A stretch of DNA of 64,000 bases, taken from positions 682,001 through 746,000 of the forward strand of contig NZ_JACHMY010000001.1 in assembly GCF_014205135.1 (NCBI RefSeq), in the 5' to 3' direction. This stretch comes from Kribbella italica. Lineage in GTDB: Bacteria > Actinomycetota > Actinomycetes > Propionibacteriales > Kribbellaceae. Position numbers and translations under genes: made by a program. Shown piece by piece: positions 40,363 through 49,398 of this stretch (position 1 is the stretch's first letter; each line of letters opens with the position of its first letter). The notes below the pieces were generated by a model. The model saw only the letters and a program-made list of their open reading frames with translations. It searched no databases and was not told where the DNA came from.

Positions 40363-43347
40363 GTGGCGGAGTCGCGGAAGGTGTCCAGTGAGGGACAGCT
40401 GGTACGGCGGGGGTTCGCGGACCCCCAACGGGCCTCGAAGCTGCTCCAGCAGCTCGACCGGCTGGACGCGCGCACCCCGATGGCGACCGAGCAGCTGATC
40501 GGCTCGCTGTCGGAGTCCGCCGATCCCGATCTCGCGCTGCTCCACCTGCTCGGCCTGGCCGAGGCGCTGGACCAGCACGAGTACGACGTGTCCGCCTTCG
40601 CCCGCACGCTCGACATGGACGACGACTTCCGCCGTCGCCTGTGCTGCGTGCTCGGCGCGAGCGAGGCGCTCGGCCGCCATCTCACCGTGCACCCGCGGCA
40701 CTGGTACGACTTGGCCGACCCGGCGCTGGCCGGCAACAACCCGACCCCTGACGACGTCGCCGCCCGGCTCGCCCTGGCCGTGGACGACGACAACCCGGTC
40801 GATGCGCTGCGCATCGAGTACCGCCGTCTCCTGCTCCGCCTCGCCGCCCGCGACCTCGCCGAGGGACTGCTCGTCGACGAGACCGCCGCCGTCCTGGCCG
40901 ACCTCGCCGGTGGTGCCTTGGAAACTGCGCTCCGGATCGCCCGCAACCAGTACTTCGGCCAGCACCCCGGTGCCGCCGACTGCCGGCTGGCAGTGATTGC
41001 CATGGGCAAGTGCGGCGGCCGCGAACTGAACTACGTCAGCGATGTCGACGTGCTGTTCGTCGCCGAGCCGCTGGAGGGCGAGGACGAGGCCCCGGCGCTG
41101 AAGACCGCGACCCAGCTGGCCGCTGCCGCGATGCGGATCTGCTCCGCGCACACCGCCGAGGGCACGCTCTGGCCGGTCGACGCCGCGCTCCGCCCGGAAG
41201 GCAAGTCCGGCCCACTGGTTCGTACGCTCGACAGCCATCTCGCCTACTACCAGCGCTGGGCCAAGACCTGGGAGTTCCAGGCGCTGCTGAAGGCCCGCCC
41301 GATCGCCGGCGACGCCGAGCTCGGTCAGGCGTACGCCGACCAGACGGCCGGCCTGGTCTGGTCCGCGGCCGACCGGGAGGGCTTCGTCGACGACGTGCAG
41401 GCGATGCGCCGCCGGGTCGTCGACCACATCCCGGCCGCCGATGTCGACCGGCAGCTGAAGCTCGGTCCCGGCGGTCTGCGCGACGTCGAGTTCGCCGTCC
41501 AGCTGCTGCAGCTCGTGCACGGGCGGAGCGACGAGACCGTGCGCAGCGGGACGACTTTGATCGCGTTGGAACAGCTGACGAGTTCCGGGTACGTCGGGCG
41601 CACCGACGGCGCCGTACTGGCCGACGCGTACCGGTTCCTGCGCTCGATGGAGCACCGGATCCAGCTGTACCGGCTCCGGCGGACCCACTCCGTCCCCGAG
41701 CACGAGGACGACCTGCGCCGGCTCGGCCGCTCGCTCGGCTTCACCAAGAACCCGATCACCGACCTGACCAAGGTGTGGAAGAAGCACGCGCTCGAGGTCC
41801 GCCGCCTGCACGAGAAGCTCTTCTACCGCCCGCTGCTCGCCGCCGTCGCGCGGATCCCCGGCGGGGAGGTCCGGCTCACCCCGGAGGCCGCGAAGCAGCG
41901 CCTCACCGCCCTCGGGTACGCCGACCCGGCGTCCGCGCTGCGGCACATCGAGGCGTTGTCCGAGGGCGTGTCCCGGCGGTCGTCGATCCAGCGCGCGCTG
42001 CTGCCGGCGATGCTCGGCTGGTTCGCCGAGTCGCCCGATCCGGACGCCGGGCTGCTCGCCTTCCGGACGATCTCCGACGCCCTCGGCTCGACGCCTTGGT
42101 ACCTGCGCCAGCTCCGCGACGAAGGCGCGTCCGCCGAACGCCTCGCACACCTGCTCGCCAGCGGCCGGTACGCCGTCGACCTGCTGCAGCGTGCACCCGA
42201 GGCGACAGCGATGCTCGCGGACGAGCGCGAGCTGGTCCCGCGCAAGCCCGAGGCGCTGCTCACCGAGATGTCTGCCGCCGCGCGCCGGCAGGACAAGCCG
42301 GAAGCCGCGGTCGCGGCGATCCGGGCGGTCCGGCGGCGCGAGCTGTTCCGGGTCGCGGCCGCTGACCTGTCGCACCTGCTCGAGGTCGAGCAGGTCGGCG
42401 AGGCGCTGACCACGATCGCGGCCGCGACGCTGACGAGTTCGCTGGAGGTCGCCCGGCGGGCGGTCGCCAAGGGCGGTGAGGAGCCGACCCGGATGGCGAT
42501 CGTCGCGATGGGCCGGTTCGGCGGGCACGAGCTCGGCTACGGCAGTGACGCCGACGTGATGTTCGTCCACGATCCGTTGCCGGGGGCATCGGAAAAGGCG
42601 GCCACCGACTTCGCCATCCAGGCCGCGACCGAACTGCGCCGCCTGCTGTCGATACCGGGTGCGGATCCGGCCGTCGCGATCGACGCCGATCTGCGGCCCG
42701 AGGGCCGGCAGGGTCCGCTCGTGCGCACGCTGGCGTCGTACGCGTCGTACTACGCGCGCTGGTCGGCGGTCTGGGAGGCGCAGGCGTTGCTCCGGGCCGA
42801 TCCGCTCTGCGGCGATCCCGAGCTGTGCCAGGCGTTCCGCGACCTGATCGACCCGTTGCGCTACCCGGCGGACGGCGTACCGGCCAGGGATGTCATGGAG
42901 ATCCGGCGGATCAAGGCTCGCGTCGATGCCGAGCGGCTGCCGCGCGGTGCCGACCCGGCGACCCACACCAAGCTCGGGCGCGGCGGTCTGGCCGACATCG
43001 AGTGGACGGTCCAGCTGCTGCAGTTGCGCGAGGCCCACCGGGTCGAAGGGCTGCGGACGACACGGACGCTCGGCGCGTTGCGGGTGGCGGTCGAGGAAGG
43101 ACTCTTCGAGCGCCGGGACGCCGACGTACTGCGGGCCGCCTGGCAACGGGCGTCGCGGATCCGGAACGCGATCATGCTGACCCGGGCCCGGCCGAGCGAC
43201 TCACTGCCGCGCGATCCGCGCGATCTGGCCGCCGTGGCGCAGATCTGCGGTTACCCGCCGGGCCAGACCAGTCGCTTCTCCGACGACTACCTCCGGCTGA
43301 CCCGGCGCGCGCGCAACGTGGTCGACCGCCTCTTCTGGGGCGAGTGA
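40363..43347 (+). CDS. glnE: Bifunctional glutamine-synthetase adenylyltransferase/deadenylylase
   Basis: A 994-residue regulator of nitrogen assimilation that attaches and removes AMP on glutamine synthetase. It has the expected two nucleotidyltransferase halves: AVIAMGKCGGRELNYVSDVDVLFV (about residues 207-230) and AIVAMGRFGGHELGYGSDADVMFV (about 711-734), each with the G-x-G-x-x-E and DxD pattern. Repeated downstream motifs are LRPEGKSGPLVRTL / LRPEGRQGPLVRTL and GPGGLRDVEFAVQLLQL / GRGGLADIEWTVQLLQL. The first half should deadenylylate and the second adenylylate. GTG at 40363 is the start and the length is normal. A hairpin terminator overlaps its stop codon. Confidence 0.96.
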   Translation: MAESRKVSSEGQLVRRGFADPQRASKLLQQLDRLDARTPMATEQLIGSLSESADPDLALLHLLGLAEALDQHEYDVSAFARTLDMDDDFRRRLCCVLGASEALGRHLTVHPRHWYDLADPALAGNNPTPDDVAARLALAVDDDNPVDALRIEYRRLLLRLAARDLAEGLLVDETAAVLADLAGGALETALRIARNQYFGQHPGAADCRLAVIAMGKCGGRELNYVSDVDVLFVAEPLEGEDEAPALKTATQLAAAAMRICSAHTAEGTLWPVDAALRPEGKSGPLVRTLDSHLAYYQRWAKTWEFQALLKARPIAGDAELGQAYADQTAGLVWSAADREGFVDDVQAMRRRVVDHIPAADVDRQLKLGPGGLRDVEFAVQLLQLVHGRSDETVRSGTTLIALEQLTSSGYVGRTDGAVLADAYRFLRSMEHRIQLYRLRRTHSVPEHEDDLRRLGRSLGFTKNPITDLTKVWKKHALEVRRLHEKLFYRPLLAAVARIPGGEVRLTPEAAKQRLTALGYADPASALRHIEALSEGVSRRSSIQRALLPAMLGWFAESPDPDAGLLAFRTISDALGSTPWYLRQLRDEGASAERLAHLLASGRYAVDLLQRAPEATAMLADERELVPRKPEALLTEMSAAARRQDKPEAAVAAIRAVRRRELFRVAAADLSHLLEVEQVGEALTTIAAATLTSSLEVARRAVAKGGEEPTRMAIVAMGRFGGHELGYGSDADVMFVHDPLPGASEKAATDFAIQAATELRRLLSIPGADPAVAIDADLRPEGRQGPLVRTLASYASYYARWSAVWEAQALLRADPLCGDPELCQAFRDLIDPLRYPADGVPARDVMEIRRIKARVDAERLPRGADPATHTKLGRGGLADIEWTVQLLQLREAHRVEGLRTTRTLGALRVAVEEGLFERRDADVLRAAWQRASRIRNAIMLTRARPSDSLPRDPRDLAAVAQICGYPPGQTSRFSDDYLRLTRRARNVVDRLFWGE

Positions 43348-43362
43348 TCCGCCCAGAAGAGG
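43329..43362 (+). terminator. Terminator hairpin at the end of glnE
   Basis: CCTCTTCTGGGGCG (43329-43342) pairs with CGCCCAGAAGAGG (43350-43362) with one bulged base; the stop codon lies in the loop region. A T-run is absent, which is common in actinomycetes. Confidence 0.65.
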
Positions 43363-43374
43363 AGTCAGGTGGGC

Positions 43375-43540
43375 AGGGCATGTCTCCGAACCCCTCGCCT
43401 ACTGCGCGGCACCCGGCACGGCACCTCGACGCACTGGAGCAAAGACCACGATGGAAGAACATCGAGGCCTTCACTCCAGCACGCCGAGCTACCGCACCGG
43501 GCACCTGCTCGCTACGGCGAGGGATTCGGAGACATACCCT
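43375..43540. repeat. 166-bp imperfect palindrome (long inverted repeat)
   Basis: The terminal 25 bases (43375-43399) match the reverse complement of 43516-43540 at 23 positions; the shared core is ATGTCTCCGAA(C/T)CCCTCGCC. The similarity continues inward to give arms of about 75-78 nt around a centre near 43455-43460. Most inner mismatches are C/T or A/G, which would still allow G-U pairs in RNA. The element fills the gap between glnE and the convergent ferritin-like gene and touches the latter's stop codon. It could be a mobile palindromic (MITE or REP-like) unit or a structured RNA. Confidence 0.75.
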
Positions 43541-44468
43541 AGTTGCTCTTGGCGCTCTGGCGGATCTCGCCGTTGACACCGGCGGGGAAGAAGCCGCCCT
43601 TGGTGGTGACCGCCGGGTTGAGGTAGACGACGTTCAGCACCTGGCCGGCCGAGCGGCTGTAGGCGATGCCGTTGCCGTCGGTCGGGATGATGTTCGCGGT
43701 GTCCAGCCGGTTCAGGCCCTGGTCCAGATCGGTGCTGCCGTCCAGGCTGTCCCGGGCGTCGGAGATCGCCCGCGAGGCCACGGCCAGGCCGCGGTTGAGC
43801 AGCGTCGTCCGGATGTTGGCGGCGTGGTAGGCCTCGACCGCGAGGATGCCGGCGGCCGCCTCGAGATAGGTCTTGTTGCTGATCAGCGGAGCGGCGCCCT
43901 TGTACGCCGTGACGCCGACGTCCTCGAAGACGAAGGCGGCCAGCAGGAAGTTGTCGTCTCCTGCGTAGGCGTCGAACTTCTGGCCGGGCTTGATCAGGCC
44001 GGCCGCGGTCGCCGCGGCGGTGAAGGCGGCGTCGATGTCGATCGCCGGGCGGGCCACCGCGGCCGAGCCCAGCGCGGCGCGCAGGAACTTGACGTGGGCC
44101 AGCTCGTCGGAGGCGATCTCGGTGGCGAACTGCTTGATCACCTTGTTCTTGAAGTTCACCTGACGGCCGCCGGAGACCGCGCCCGGCGTCCCCTTGCCGC
44201 CGATCGCCGAGGCCGGCAGGCCCTGGCCGTGCACGGCGCGCAGGTAGAACTCGGCTTCCAGGTACTCCAGGTTCAGCGCGAAGTTCAGGACCGCGCCGTC
44301 GCTGGGCGCGCCGGCTGCCGATGCCTCACCGGCGGCTCCGGCCGTCAGCGCCCCGGCTGCCGCGACTCCGAGCCCCGCGACGCCGGCCGAGTGCAGGAAC
44401 CTGCGGCGGTCGAGCCCGTTCTCGGCGCTGCGGTCGATGGCGTTGCGGACGAACAGTTTGTCGAACAT
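43539..44468 (-). CDS. Tat-exported ferritin-like domain protein
   Basis: A 309-residue protein. Residues 20-52 contain a twin-arginine signal ([22 protein letters not shown], cleavage near ASAAG). The mature part is a ferritin-like four-helix domain: [62 protein letters not shown] and [23 protein letters not shown], which together supply the Glu/His pairs expected for a di-iron site. It matches the family related to plant desiccation protein PCC13-62. It probably acts at the cell surface in stress protection; the activity is unproven. It is divergent from a sigma-factor gene, which may control it. Confidence 0.85.
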   Translation of the reverse strand: MFDKLFVRNAIDRSAENGLDRRRFLHSAGVAGLGVAAAGALTAGAAGEASAAGAPSDGAVLNFALNLEYLEAEFYLRAVHGQGLPASAIGGKGTPGAVSGGRQVNFKNKVIKQFATEIASDELAHVKFLRAALGSAAVARPAIDIDAAFTAAATAAGLIKPGQKFDAYAGDDNFLLAAFVFEDVGVTAYKGAAPLISNKTYLEAAAGILAVEAYHAANIRTTLLNRGLAVASRAISDARDSLDGSTDLDQGLNRLDTANIIPTDGNGIAYSRSAGQVLNVVYLNPAVTTKGGFFPAGVNGEIRQSAKSN

Positions 44469-44687
44469 GCGACTTCACTCCCGGTGTTCGATGTCACCCG
44501 AACGGAGCTCCGCCCGGGCGCCTCCCTGCCGGCCGGGGACGGACTGCGGCGGCCGACCACTACCGGTTCGGAGCGGGCCGGGCCGTGGATGGGCGCGGAT
44601 TTCACTGTCGCGCAAGCGTGAAAGCGTCGTGTAAGCCGATCGCGGGACGCTGACCTCTTCGAAAGGACACGCTGGGGGCGATTCACC

Positions 44688-45206
44688 ATGGCGGAACTGT
44701 CGGGGGACGGTGCCACGAGCTTCACGCAGTTCGTGACACAGCGGTACGGCGCACTGCTGGGTACGGCGTACCTGCTGACGCAGGACCACGGCCTGGCCGA
44801 GGACCTGGTGCAGACCACGCTGGCCAAGTGCTGGCGGCGGTGGGACACCATCCGCGCCGAGGACCCGTACGCGTACGTGCGGCAGGTGCTCGTCAACACC
44901 TGTCGCGCCTACTGGCGGGTGAAGAAGGGCAAGCTGGAGTTCCCGACCGAGGAGCTGCCGACCCGGCCGGTGCTGATCGACTACTACGACCGGATCGAGC
45001 GGGACTCCGTGCTGGTCGCCGCGCTGGAACGGCTGCCGGGACGGATGCGGGCGGTCGTCGTCCTGCGGTACCTGGTCGATCTGAGCGAGGCCGAGACCGC
45101 GGAGGAGGTCGGGTGCGCGGTCGGCACGATCAAGAGCCAGACCAGCCGGGCGCTGGCCCGGTTGCGTGGGGATCCGCTGCTGCTCGACTACCGCAAGAGC
45201 GCCTGA
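44688..45206 (+). CDS. SigE-family (ECF-like) RNA polymerase sigma factor
   Basis: A 172-residue sigma factor. Region 2 is TSFTQFVTQRYGALLGTAYLLTQD, HGLAEDLVQTTLAKCWRRWD and DPYAYVRQVLVNTCRAYWR (residues about 10-82). Region 4 is ALERLPGRMRAVVVLRYLVDLSEAETAEEVGCAVGTIKSQTSRALARLR (about 110-160). It belongs to the actinobacterial SigE/ECF41-neighbouring group that lacks a standard anti-sigma partner gene next to it: none is seen here. It is divergent from the Tat ferritin-like gene with a 219-bp shared region and followed 21 bp later by trmB. Confidence 0.9.
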   Translation: MAELSGDGATSFTQFVTQRYGALLGTAYLLTQDHGLAEDLVQTTLAKCWRRWDTIRAEDPYAYVRQVLVNTCRAYWRVKKGKLEFPTEELPTRPVLIDYYDRIERDSVLVAALERLPGRMRAVVVLRYLVDLSEAETAEEVGCAVGTIKSQTSRALARLRGDPLLLDYRKSA

Positions 45207-45227
45207 CGGACGCTGTAAGTTGTACCG

Positions 45228-45953
45228 GTGGAAACGATGGATCAGGTACGGCAGCCGGGCGTGTTCAGTCACGTCCGGCGCAGCGTGCGGATGACGGTCG
45301 GGCAGCAGCGGGTGTGGGAGACGCACTGGTCCGAGCTCGGTCGCAAGCTGGAGGAGTTGCCGGCCGGGACGCTCGACCTGGACGCCTGGTTCGGCCGGAC
45401 GGCGCCGGTGGTGCTGGAGATCGGGTCGGGTATGGGCGAGGCGACCGCGCAGCTCGCGGAGGCGGCGCCCGGGGTCAACCACCTGGCCGCCGAGGTCTAC
45501 CCGGCCGGGCTCGGGCAGCTGATGCTCGCGGTCGAGAAGAGCGACCTGGGCAACGTCCGCCTACTGCACGGCGACGCGCTCGACTTCCTCCGCGACCACG
45601 TCGCGCCGGACACGCTGGACGGCGTACGGATCTACTTCCCGGATCCGTGGCAGAAGAAGCGGCACAACAAGCGGCGACTGGTGAAGTCGCCGTTCGTCAG
45701 CCTGGTCGCGTCCCGGCTGCGGCCCGGCGGGACGTTGCACCTGGCCACGGACTGGGCCGACTACGCCGACGAGATGCTCGAGGTCTGCACGGCCGAGCCG
45801 CTGCTCGCCAACCAGTACGACAGCTGGGCGCCACGGCCGTCGTGGCGTCCGCTGACCAAGTTCGAGTCGCGTGCGCAGGTCGAAGGCCGCGTGTGCCGCG
45901 ACCTGCTCCTCACAAAATCACAGAGCACCAAGGTCACGCCGTCCGGCTGGTGA
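45228..45953 (+). CDS. trmB: tRNA (guanine-N7)-methyltransferase
   Basis: A 241-residue class I methyltransferase that makes m7G46 in tRNA. The SAM motif is VVLEIGSGMGEATAQLAEAA (about residues 62-81), the acidic motif is NHLAAEVYPAGLG and the catalytic region is IYFPDPWQKKRHNKRRLV, with FPDPW diagnostic of TrmB. GTG at 45228 is the chosen start. The C-terminus TKFESRAQVEGR is also conserved. It follows the sigma factor closely and may be co-transcribed. It overlaps the convergent rhamnosidase by 20 bp. Confidence 0.94.
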   Translation: METMDQVRQPGVFSHVRRSVRMTVGQQRVWETHWSELGRKLEELPAGTLDLDAWFGRTAPVVLEIGSGMGEATAQLAEAAPGVNHLAAEVYPAGLGQLMLAVEKSDLGNVRLLHGDALDFLRDHVAPDTLDGVRIYFPDPWQKKRHNKRRLVKSPFVSLVASRLRPGGTLHLATDWADYADEMLEVCTAEPLLANQYDSWAPRPSWRPLTKFESRAQVEGRVCRDLLLTKSQSTKVTPSGW

Positions 45954-48576
45954 ACGACCAGTGCCCTGACGGGACCGTGTAGATCGCGTAGCCGTCCGTC
46001 CAGACCGGCTCCCCGGCGTACGGAGCTGGTACGGCGGTGACGTCGGTCGGCTGCTCCGACGGCACGTGCACCTCGGCGGTGCTGCCGACCGGGACCTGCA
46101 CCTCGACGTGCAGCACGCGTCCGACCTGTCGCCAGGTCGCGGACACCCGGCCGCGAACGGTGTCGGTCCGCACCGAGGCCTGGGCCGTGTCCGCTCGCGC
46201 GTCCGGACGGACGACGAGCCGTTCCCAGCCGTTGCCCGCGTTGCGGAGTCCGGTGACGTTCTCCAGCAGCCACTGCACGACGGTGCCCTGGAAGTAGTGG
46301 TTGCGCGACCGGCTGTCGGCCTCCCAGCGCTCCCACATGGTGTCGGCGCCCTCGTCGTACCAGTAGCCCCAGCTCGGGTACGTCCGTTGCTGGGCGACCT
46401 TCGCGGCGACGTCTGCATGCCCGTACTGCGCCAGAACGGGCAGCAGTACGCCGACGCCGAGGCAGCCGGTGTTCAGGTGGAAGTCGCGCGCCTCGAGGTC
46501 GCTGACCAGGTTGGCGACGACCTGCTCGACCAGCTCGTCGGGAACCAGGCCGAACGCGAGCGGAACCGCGTTGGAGGTCTGGCGGTAGTCGGGGTCCTGC
46601 GCGCTCCGGTAGATCCCGGCCTCGCGGTCGAGGAACGCGCGGTTGAGCCCGTCGGCCAGCTCGACGGTTGCCTTGCGCAACCGATCCAGGGGGCCGGTCT
46701 CGCCGATCAGCTCGCCGATCTCGATCACCGCCGTGACCGCGCGGTGCAGGTACGCCGTCGCGGTCAGCCGCCGATCCTCCGGCGCCGGTCCGTCCGGGTA
46801 GCCCGGCGGCAGCCAGTCGCCGAGGACGCTGACCGACAACCCGTCCTCGACGCGGCCCAGCTCCCACTCGACGTAGCGCACGACCGCGTCCCAGTGCTCG
46901 CGGAGCAGGCGGGTGTCGCCGTACCAGCGGTGCATCTCCCGCAGCAGGAAGGGGTAGACCGTCGACCACTCGGTCGCCGGGGACAACTCGGTGAAACCCC
47001 AGTCGCCGGTCGGCACGATCACCGGGAGCTGTCCGTCGGCGGCCTGGCTGTCGCGGAGGTCGCCGAGCCACTTGGTGAAGAACCGGGACAGGTCGAGCAG
47101 CGACAGCATGGTCGGTGCGCCGACCTGGGCGTCGCCGGTCCAGCCGTTCTTCTCGAACATCGGGGTGTCGGTCGGGATGCCGTGCAGGTTGTTCAGCACC
47201 GTCTGCCGCATCGCGTCCTCGAGCCACTCGTACAGCTGGACGTCGGAGCTGAACCGCGCCGCCGGACGGACGTCGGAGTGAACGACCTGGAGAGTCAGCT
47301 CGGCGTGGTCGGCGCCGGTGACCTGGACGTAGCGGAAACCCTTGTACGAGAAGCGCGGCGCCCAGGTCTCGACTCCGTTGCCTGCGGCAACGTACTCGTC
47401 CTGCTGGAAGCGCCCTTCGACGTGGTCGCTCTCGGCCACGACCTGGCCGTCGGCGCCCAGCGTCTCGCCGTACTGGAGACTGATCGTGCGACCGGCCGGA
47501 GCCTCGGTCCGGAGCTGGACCCAGCCTGCCGTGGTGCGGCCGAAGTCGACCACCTGGAGGCCGGCCCGCGGGGTGGTGATCTCGACCGGTGCCACTTCTT
47601 CGACGACGCGGATCGGTTCGTGCTGCTGGGCGCGGAGCCGGCCCTTGGGCGGATCGAGTTCGAGGGCGGGGGACCAGGTCGAGGCGTCGAAGCCAGGGCT
47701 GTCCCAGCCGGGCTGCGCGAGGCGGGCGTCGTAGGTCTCGCCGGCGAAGAGGCTGTCGGAGACGGTCGGGCCGCTGGTGGCCTGCCACGTGGCGTCGGAG
47801 TGGAGTTCGGTGGTGGTGCCGTCCTCGTGGTCGACGACCAGGCGGGCGATCAGGCGAGGGTCGGCGGTCCAGGGGGTCTGGTGCCAGCGCCAGACGTTCG
47901 GTGTGGTCAGGCCGAAGAAGCCGCGGCCGAGCTCGGCGCCGAGGACGTTGTCGCCGGGCTGGAGGAGATCGGTGACGTCGTGGGTGACGTAGAGGACCGT
48001 CTTGTCGTAGTCGGTGAAGCCGGGGTCGAGGACGGCGTCGCCGACTCGTCGGCCGTTGAGGTGCAGGTCGGCGTACGCGAGGCCGCTGACGTAGAGGCGG
48101 GCCTTGGCGATCGGGCCGGGCAGGTCGAACGCGCGGCGGAGCAGGGGAGCGGCTTCGGTGGAGGCGCCGATCCAGCGGGCGTCCTGCCAGCCGTCGTCGA
48201 GCAGGGCGGTCTCGAACCAGCTCGGACGGCTCCACTTGCTCTCGCGCTCCAGGCCGTCCCAGAGGCGGACGGCCCAGTGGTAGCGGGTGCGCGGCGCGAG
48301 CTGCGGGCCGTCGTACTCGAGCTGGATGGCGTCACCGGTGACCTTGCCGGAGTCCCAGACGTCGGCCTGCTCAGGGGTGAGGAGGTCCGGGCTGGTGGCG
48401 ACGAGGACCTGGTACGCCGACTGGGTGGCTCCGAAGCCGGGGGCGGTGGCGATCCAGGCGAGGCGCGGGCGGGGCTCGTCGAGGCCGAGCGGGCGGTCGG
48501 CGTACTCGACCGTGAGCTTCGCCACGTCGAGCGGGCCGCCGGGGGCCCAGCCGTCCGGAAAAGCTGGTGTGGCCAC
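45934..48576 (-). CDS. GH78 alpha-L-rhamnosidase
   Basis: An 880-residue enzyme that removes terminal alpha-L-rhamnose from glycosides or plant polysaccharides. The N-terminal beta domains (LTVEYADRPLGLDEPRPRLAW, RLYVSGLAYADLHLNGRRVGD, VLDPGFTDYDKTVLYVTHDV) are typical of family 78. The (alpha/alpha)6 catalytic barrel begins near residue 420 with PTDTPMFEKNGWTGDAQ, which holds the general acid Glu, and includes GDWLPPGYPDG and TMWERWEADSRSRNHYFQG with the second catalytic Glu. A C-terminal beta domain closes it. No signal peptide is present, so it is probably cytoplasmic and acts on imported rhamnosides, but no transporter is adjacent. Length is normal. Confidence 0.92.
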   Translation of the reverse strand: MATPAFPDGWAPGGPLDVAKLTVEYADRPLGLDEPRPRLAWIATAPGFGATQSAYQVLVATSPDLLTPEQADVWDSGKVTGDAIQLEYDGPQLAPRTRYHWAVRLWDGLERESKWSRPSWFETALLDDGWQDARWIGASTEAAPLLRRAFDLPGPIAKARLYVSGLAYADLHLNGRRVGDAVLDPGFTDYDKTVLYVTHDVTDLLQPGDNVLGAELGRGFFGLTTPNVWRWHQTPWTADPRLIARLVVDHEDGTTTELHSDATWQATSGPTVSDSLFAGETYDARLAQPGWDSPGFDASTWSPALELDPPKGRLRAQQHEPIRVVEEVAPVEITTPRAGLQVVDFGRTTAGWVQLRTEAPAGRTISLQYGETLGADGQVVAESDHVEGRFQQDEYVAAGNGVETWAPRFSYKGFRYVQVTGADHAELTLQVVHSDVRPAARFSSDVQLYEWLEDAMRQTVLNNLHGIPTDTPMFEKNGWTGDAQVGAPTMLSLLDLSRFFTKWLGDLRDSQAADGQLPVIVPTGDWGFTELSPATEWSTVYPFLLREMHRWYGDTRLLREHWDAVVRYVEWELGRVEDGLSVSVLGDWLPPGYPDGPAPEDRRLTATAYLHRAVTAVIEIGELIGETGPLDRLRKATVELADGLNRAFLDREAGIYRSAQDPDYRQTSNAVPLAFGLVPDELVEQVVANLVSDLEARDFHLNTGCLGVGVLLPVLAQYGHADVAAKVAQQRTYPSWGYWYDEGADTMWERWEADSRSRNHYFQGTVVQWLLENVTGLRNAGNGWERLVVRPDARADTAQASVRTDTVRGRVSATWRQVGRVLHVEVQVPVGSTAEVHVPSEQPTDVTAVPAPYAGEPVWTDGYAIYTVPSGHWSFTSRTA

Positions 48577-48668
48577 GGGGTGAGCTCCTCACATCAGGCG
48601 GTCGATCCCGGAGGACCGTACGTACCTGCAGCAGGTGAGGGCAACACCTGTGACCGCATCTGGACAGA

Positions 48669-49397
48669 TCAGGATCGAGGGGTGAGAGCCAAGGCCCACA
48701 GCCGGTCGGGGACGAGTTTGGCGAAGCGCATCAGGAGGTCCATCTGCCAGGGGAAGACGATCCGCGCGGACTGGCGCTCGATGCCGTCCGCGATCGCGCG
48801 GGCGGCCTGGTCGGCCTTGATGATGAACGGCATCGGGAACGAGTTGGTCTCGGTCATCTCGGTCTCGACGAAGCCGGGGCAGACGGTGAGGACGTCGATG
48901 CCGTCCGGGCGGAGTTTGGCGCGCAGGGCCTCGAGCAGGTTGATCTGGGCGGCCTTGGTCGCGCCGTACGCCTCGGCGCCGGGCAGGCCGCGGTAGCCGG
49001 CGACCGACGCGATGCCGACGATCATGCCGCCGCCCTGCAGGCGCGGGATGACGGTGTCGAGGGTGTTGGCCAGGCCGGTGAGGTTGACGTCGAGGTGCTT
49101 CTGGAAGGACGCCGCGTCGAAGTCGTCCATCTGGGCCCAGTAGCCGGCGCTGAAGATCAGGATGTCGAGCCCGCCGAGTTGCTGGGCCACGTCGTGGGCG
49201 GCCCGGCGGACGGACTCCTGGTCGGTGACGTCGACGGTGCTGATCGCCAACTGGTGGCCGGCGACCTCCTTCAGCTTGTCCTCGCGGCGGGCGGAGATCG
49301 CGACCCGCGCGCCGCGCTGGTGCAGCTCGTGCGCGAGGGCGGCGCCGATGCCGGAGGAGGCGCCGACGACCCAGATCTTGCGGCCGGTGAGATCCAT
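48669..49397 (-). CDS. Short-chain dehydrogenase/reductase
   Basis: A 242-residue SDR. The Rossmann start is KIWVVGASSGIGAALAHEL (Gly-rich motif), with VDVTD, LIFSAGYW, SVAGYRGLPGAEAYGATKAAQ (Ser-Tyr-Lys catalytic triad) and CPGFVETEMT. It should use NAD(P)H to reduce or oxidise a lipid-linked or small carbonyl. It lies 1 bp after the cyclopropane-synthase-like gene on the same strand and closes the FAD/DUF1365/CFA operon, so it probably acts on the same modified fatty acids. Confidence 0.9.
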   Translation of the reverse strand: MDLTGRKIWVVGASSGIGAALAHELHQRGARVAISARREDKLKEVAGHQLAISTVDVTDQESVRRAAHDVAQQLGGLDILIFSAGYWAQMDDFDAASFQKHLDVNLTGLANTLDTVIPRLQGGGMIVGIASVAGYRGLPGAEAYGATKAAQINLLEALRAKLRPDGIDVLTVCPGFVETEMTETNSFPMPFIIKADQAARAIADGIERQSARIVFPWQMDLLMRFAKLVPDRLWALALTPRS

Positions 49398-49398
49398 G

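Noticed and set aside
43375-43540. Insertion sequence
   Set aside because: The element has long inverted arms but only 166 bp and no transposase; no target-site duplication could be identified.
45761-48235. 824-residue minus-strand frame overlapping the rhamnosidase gene
   Set aside because: Same strand but different frame from the GH78 gene; Arg/Pro-rich shadow of a GC-rich coding region without motifs. The long minus frame at 11541-13985 opposite phoD and the S10 gene was rejected for the same reason.
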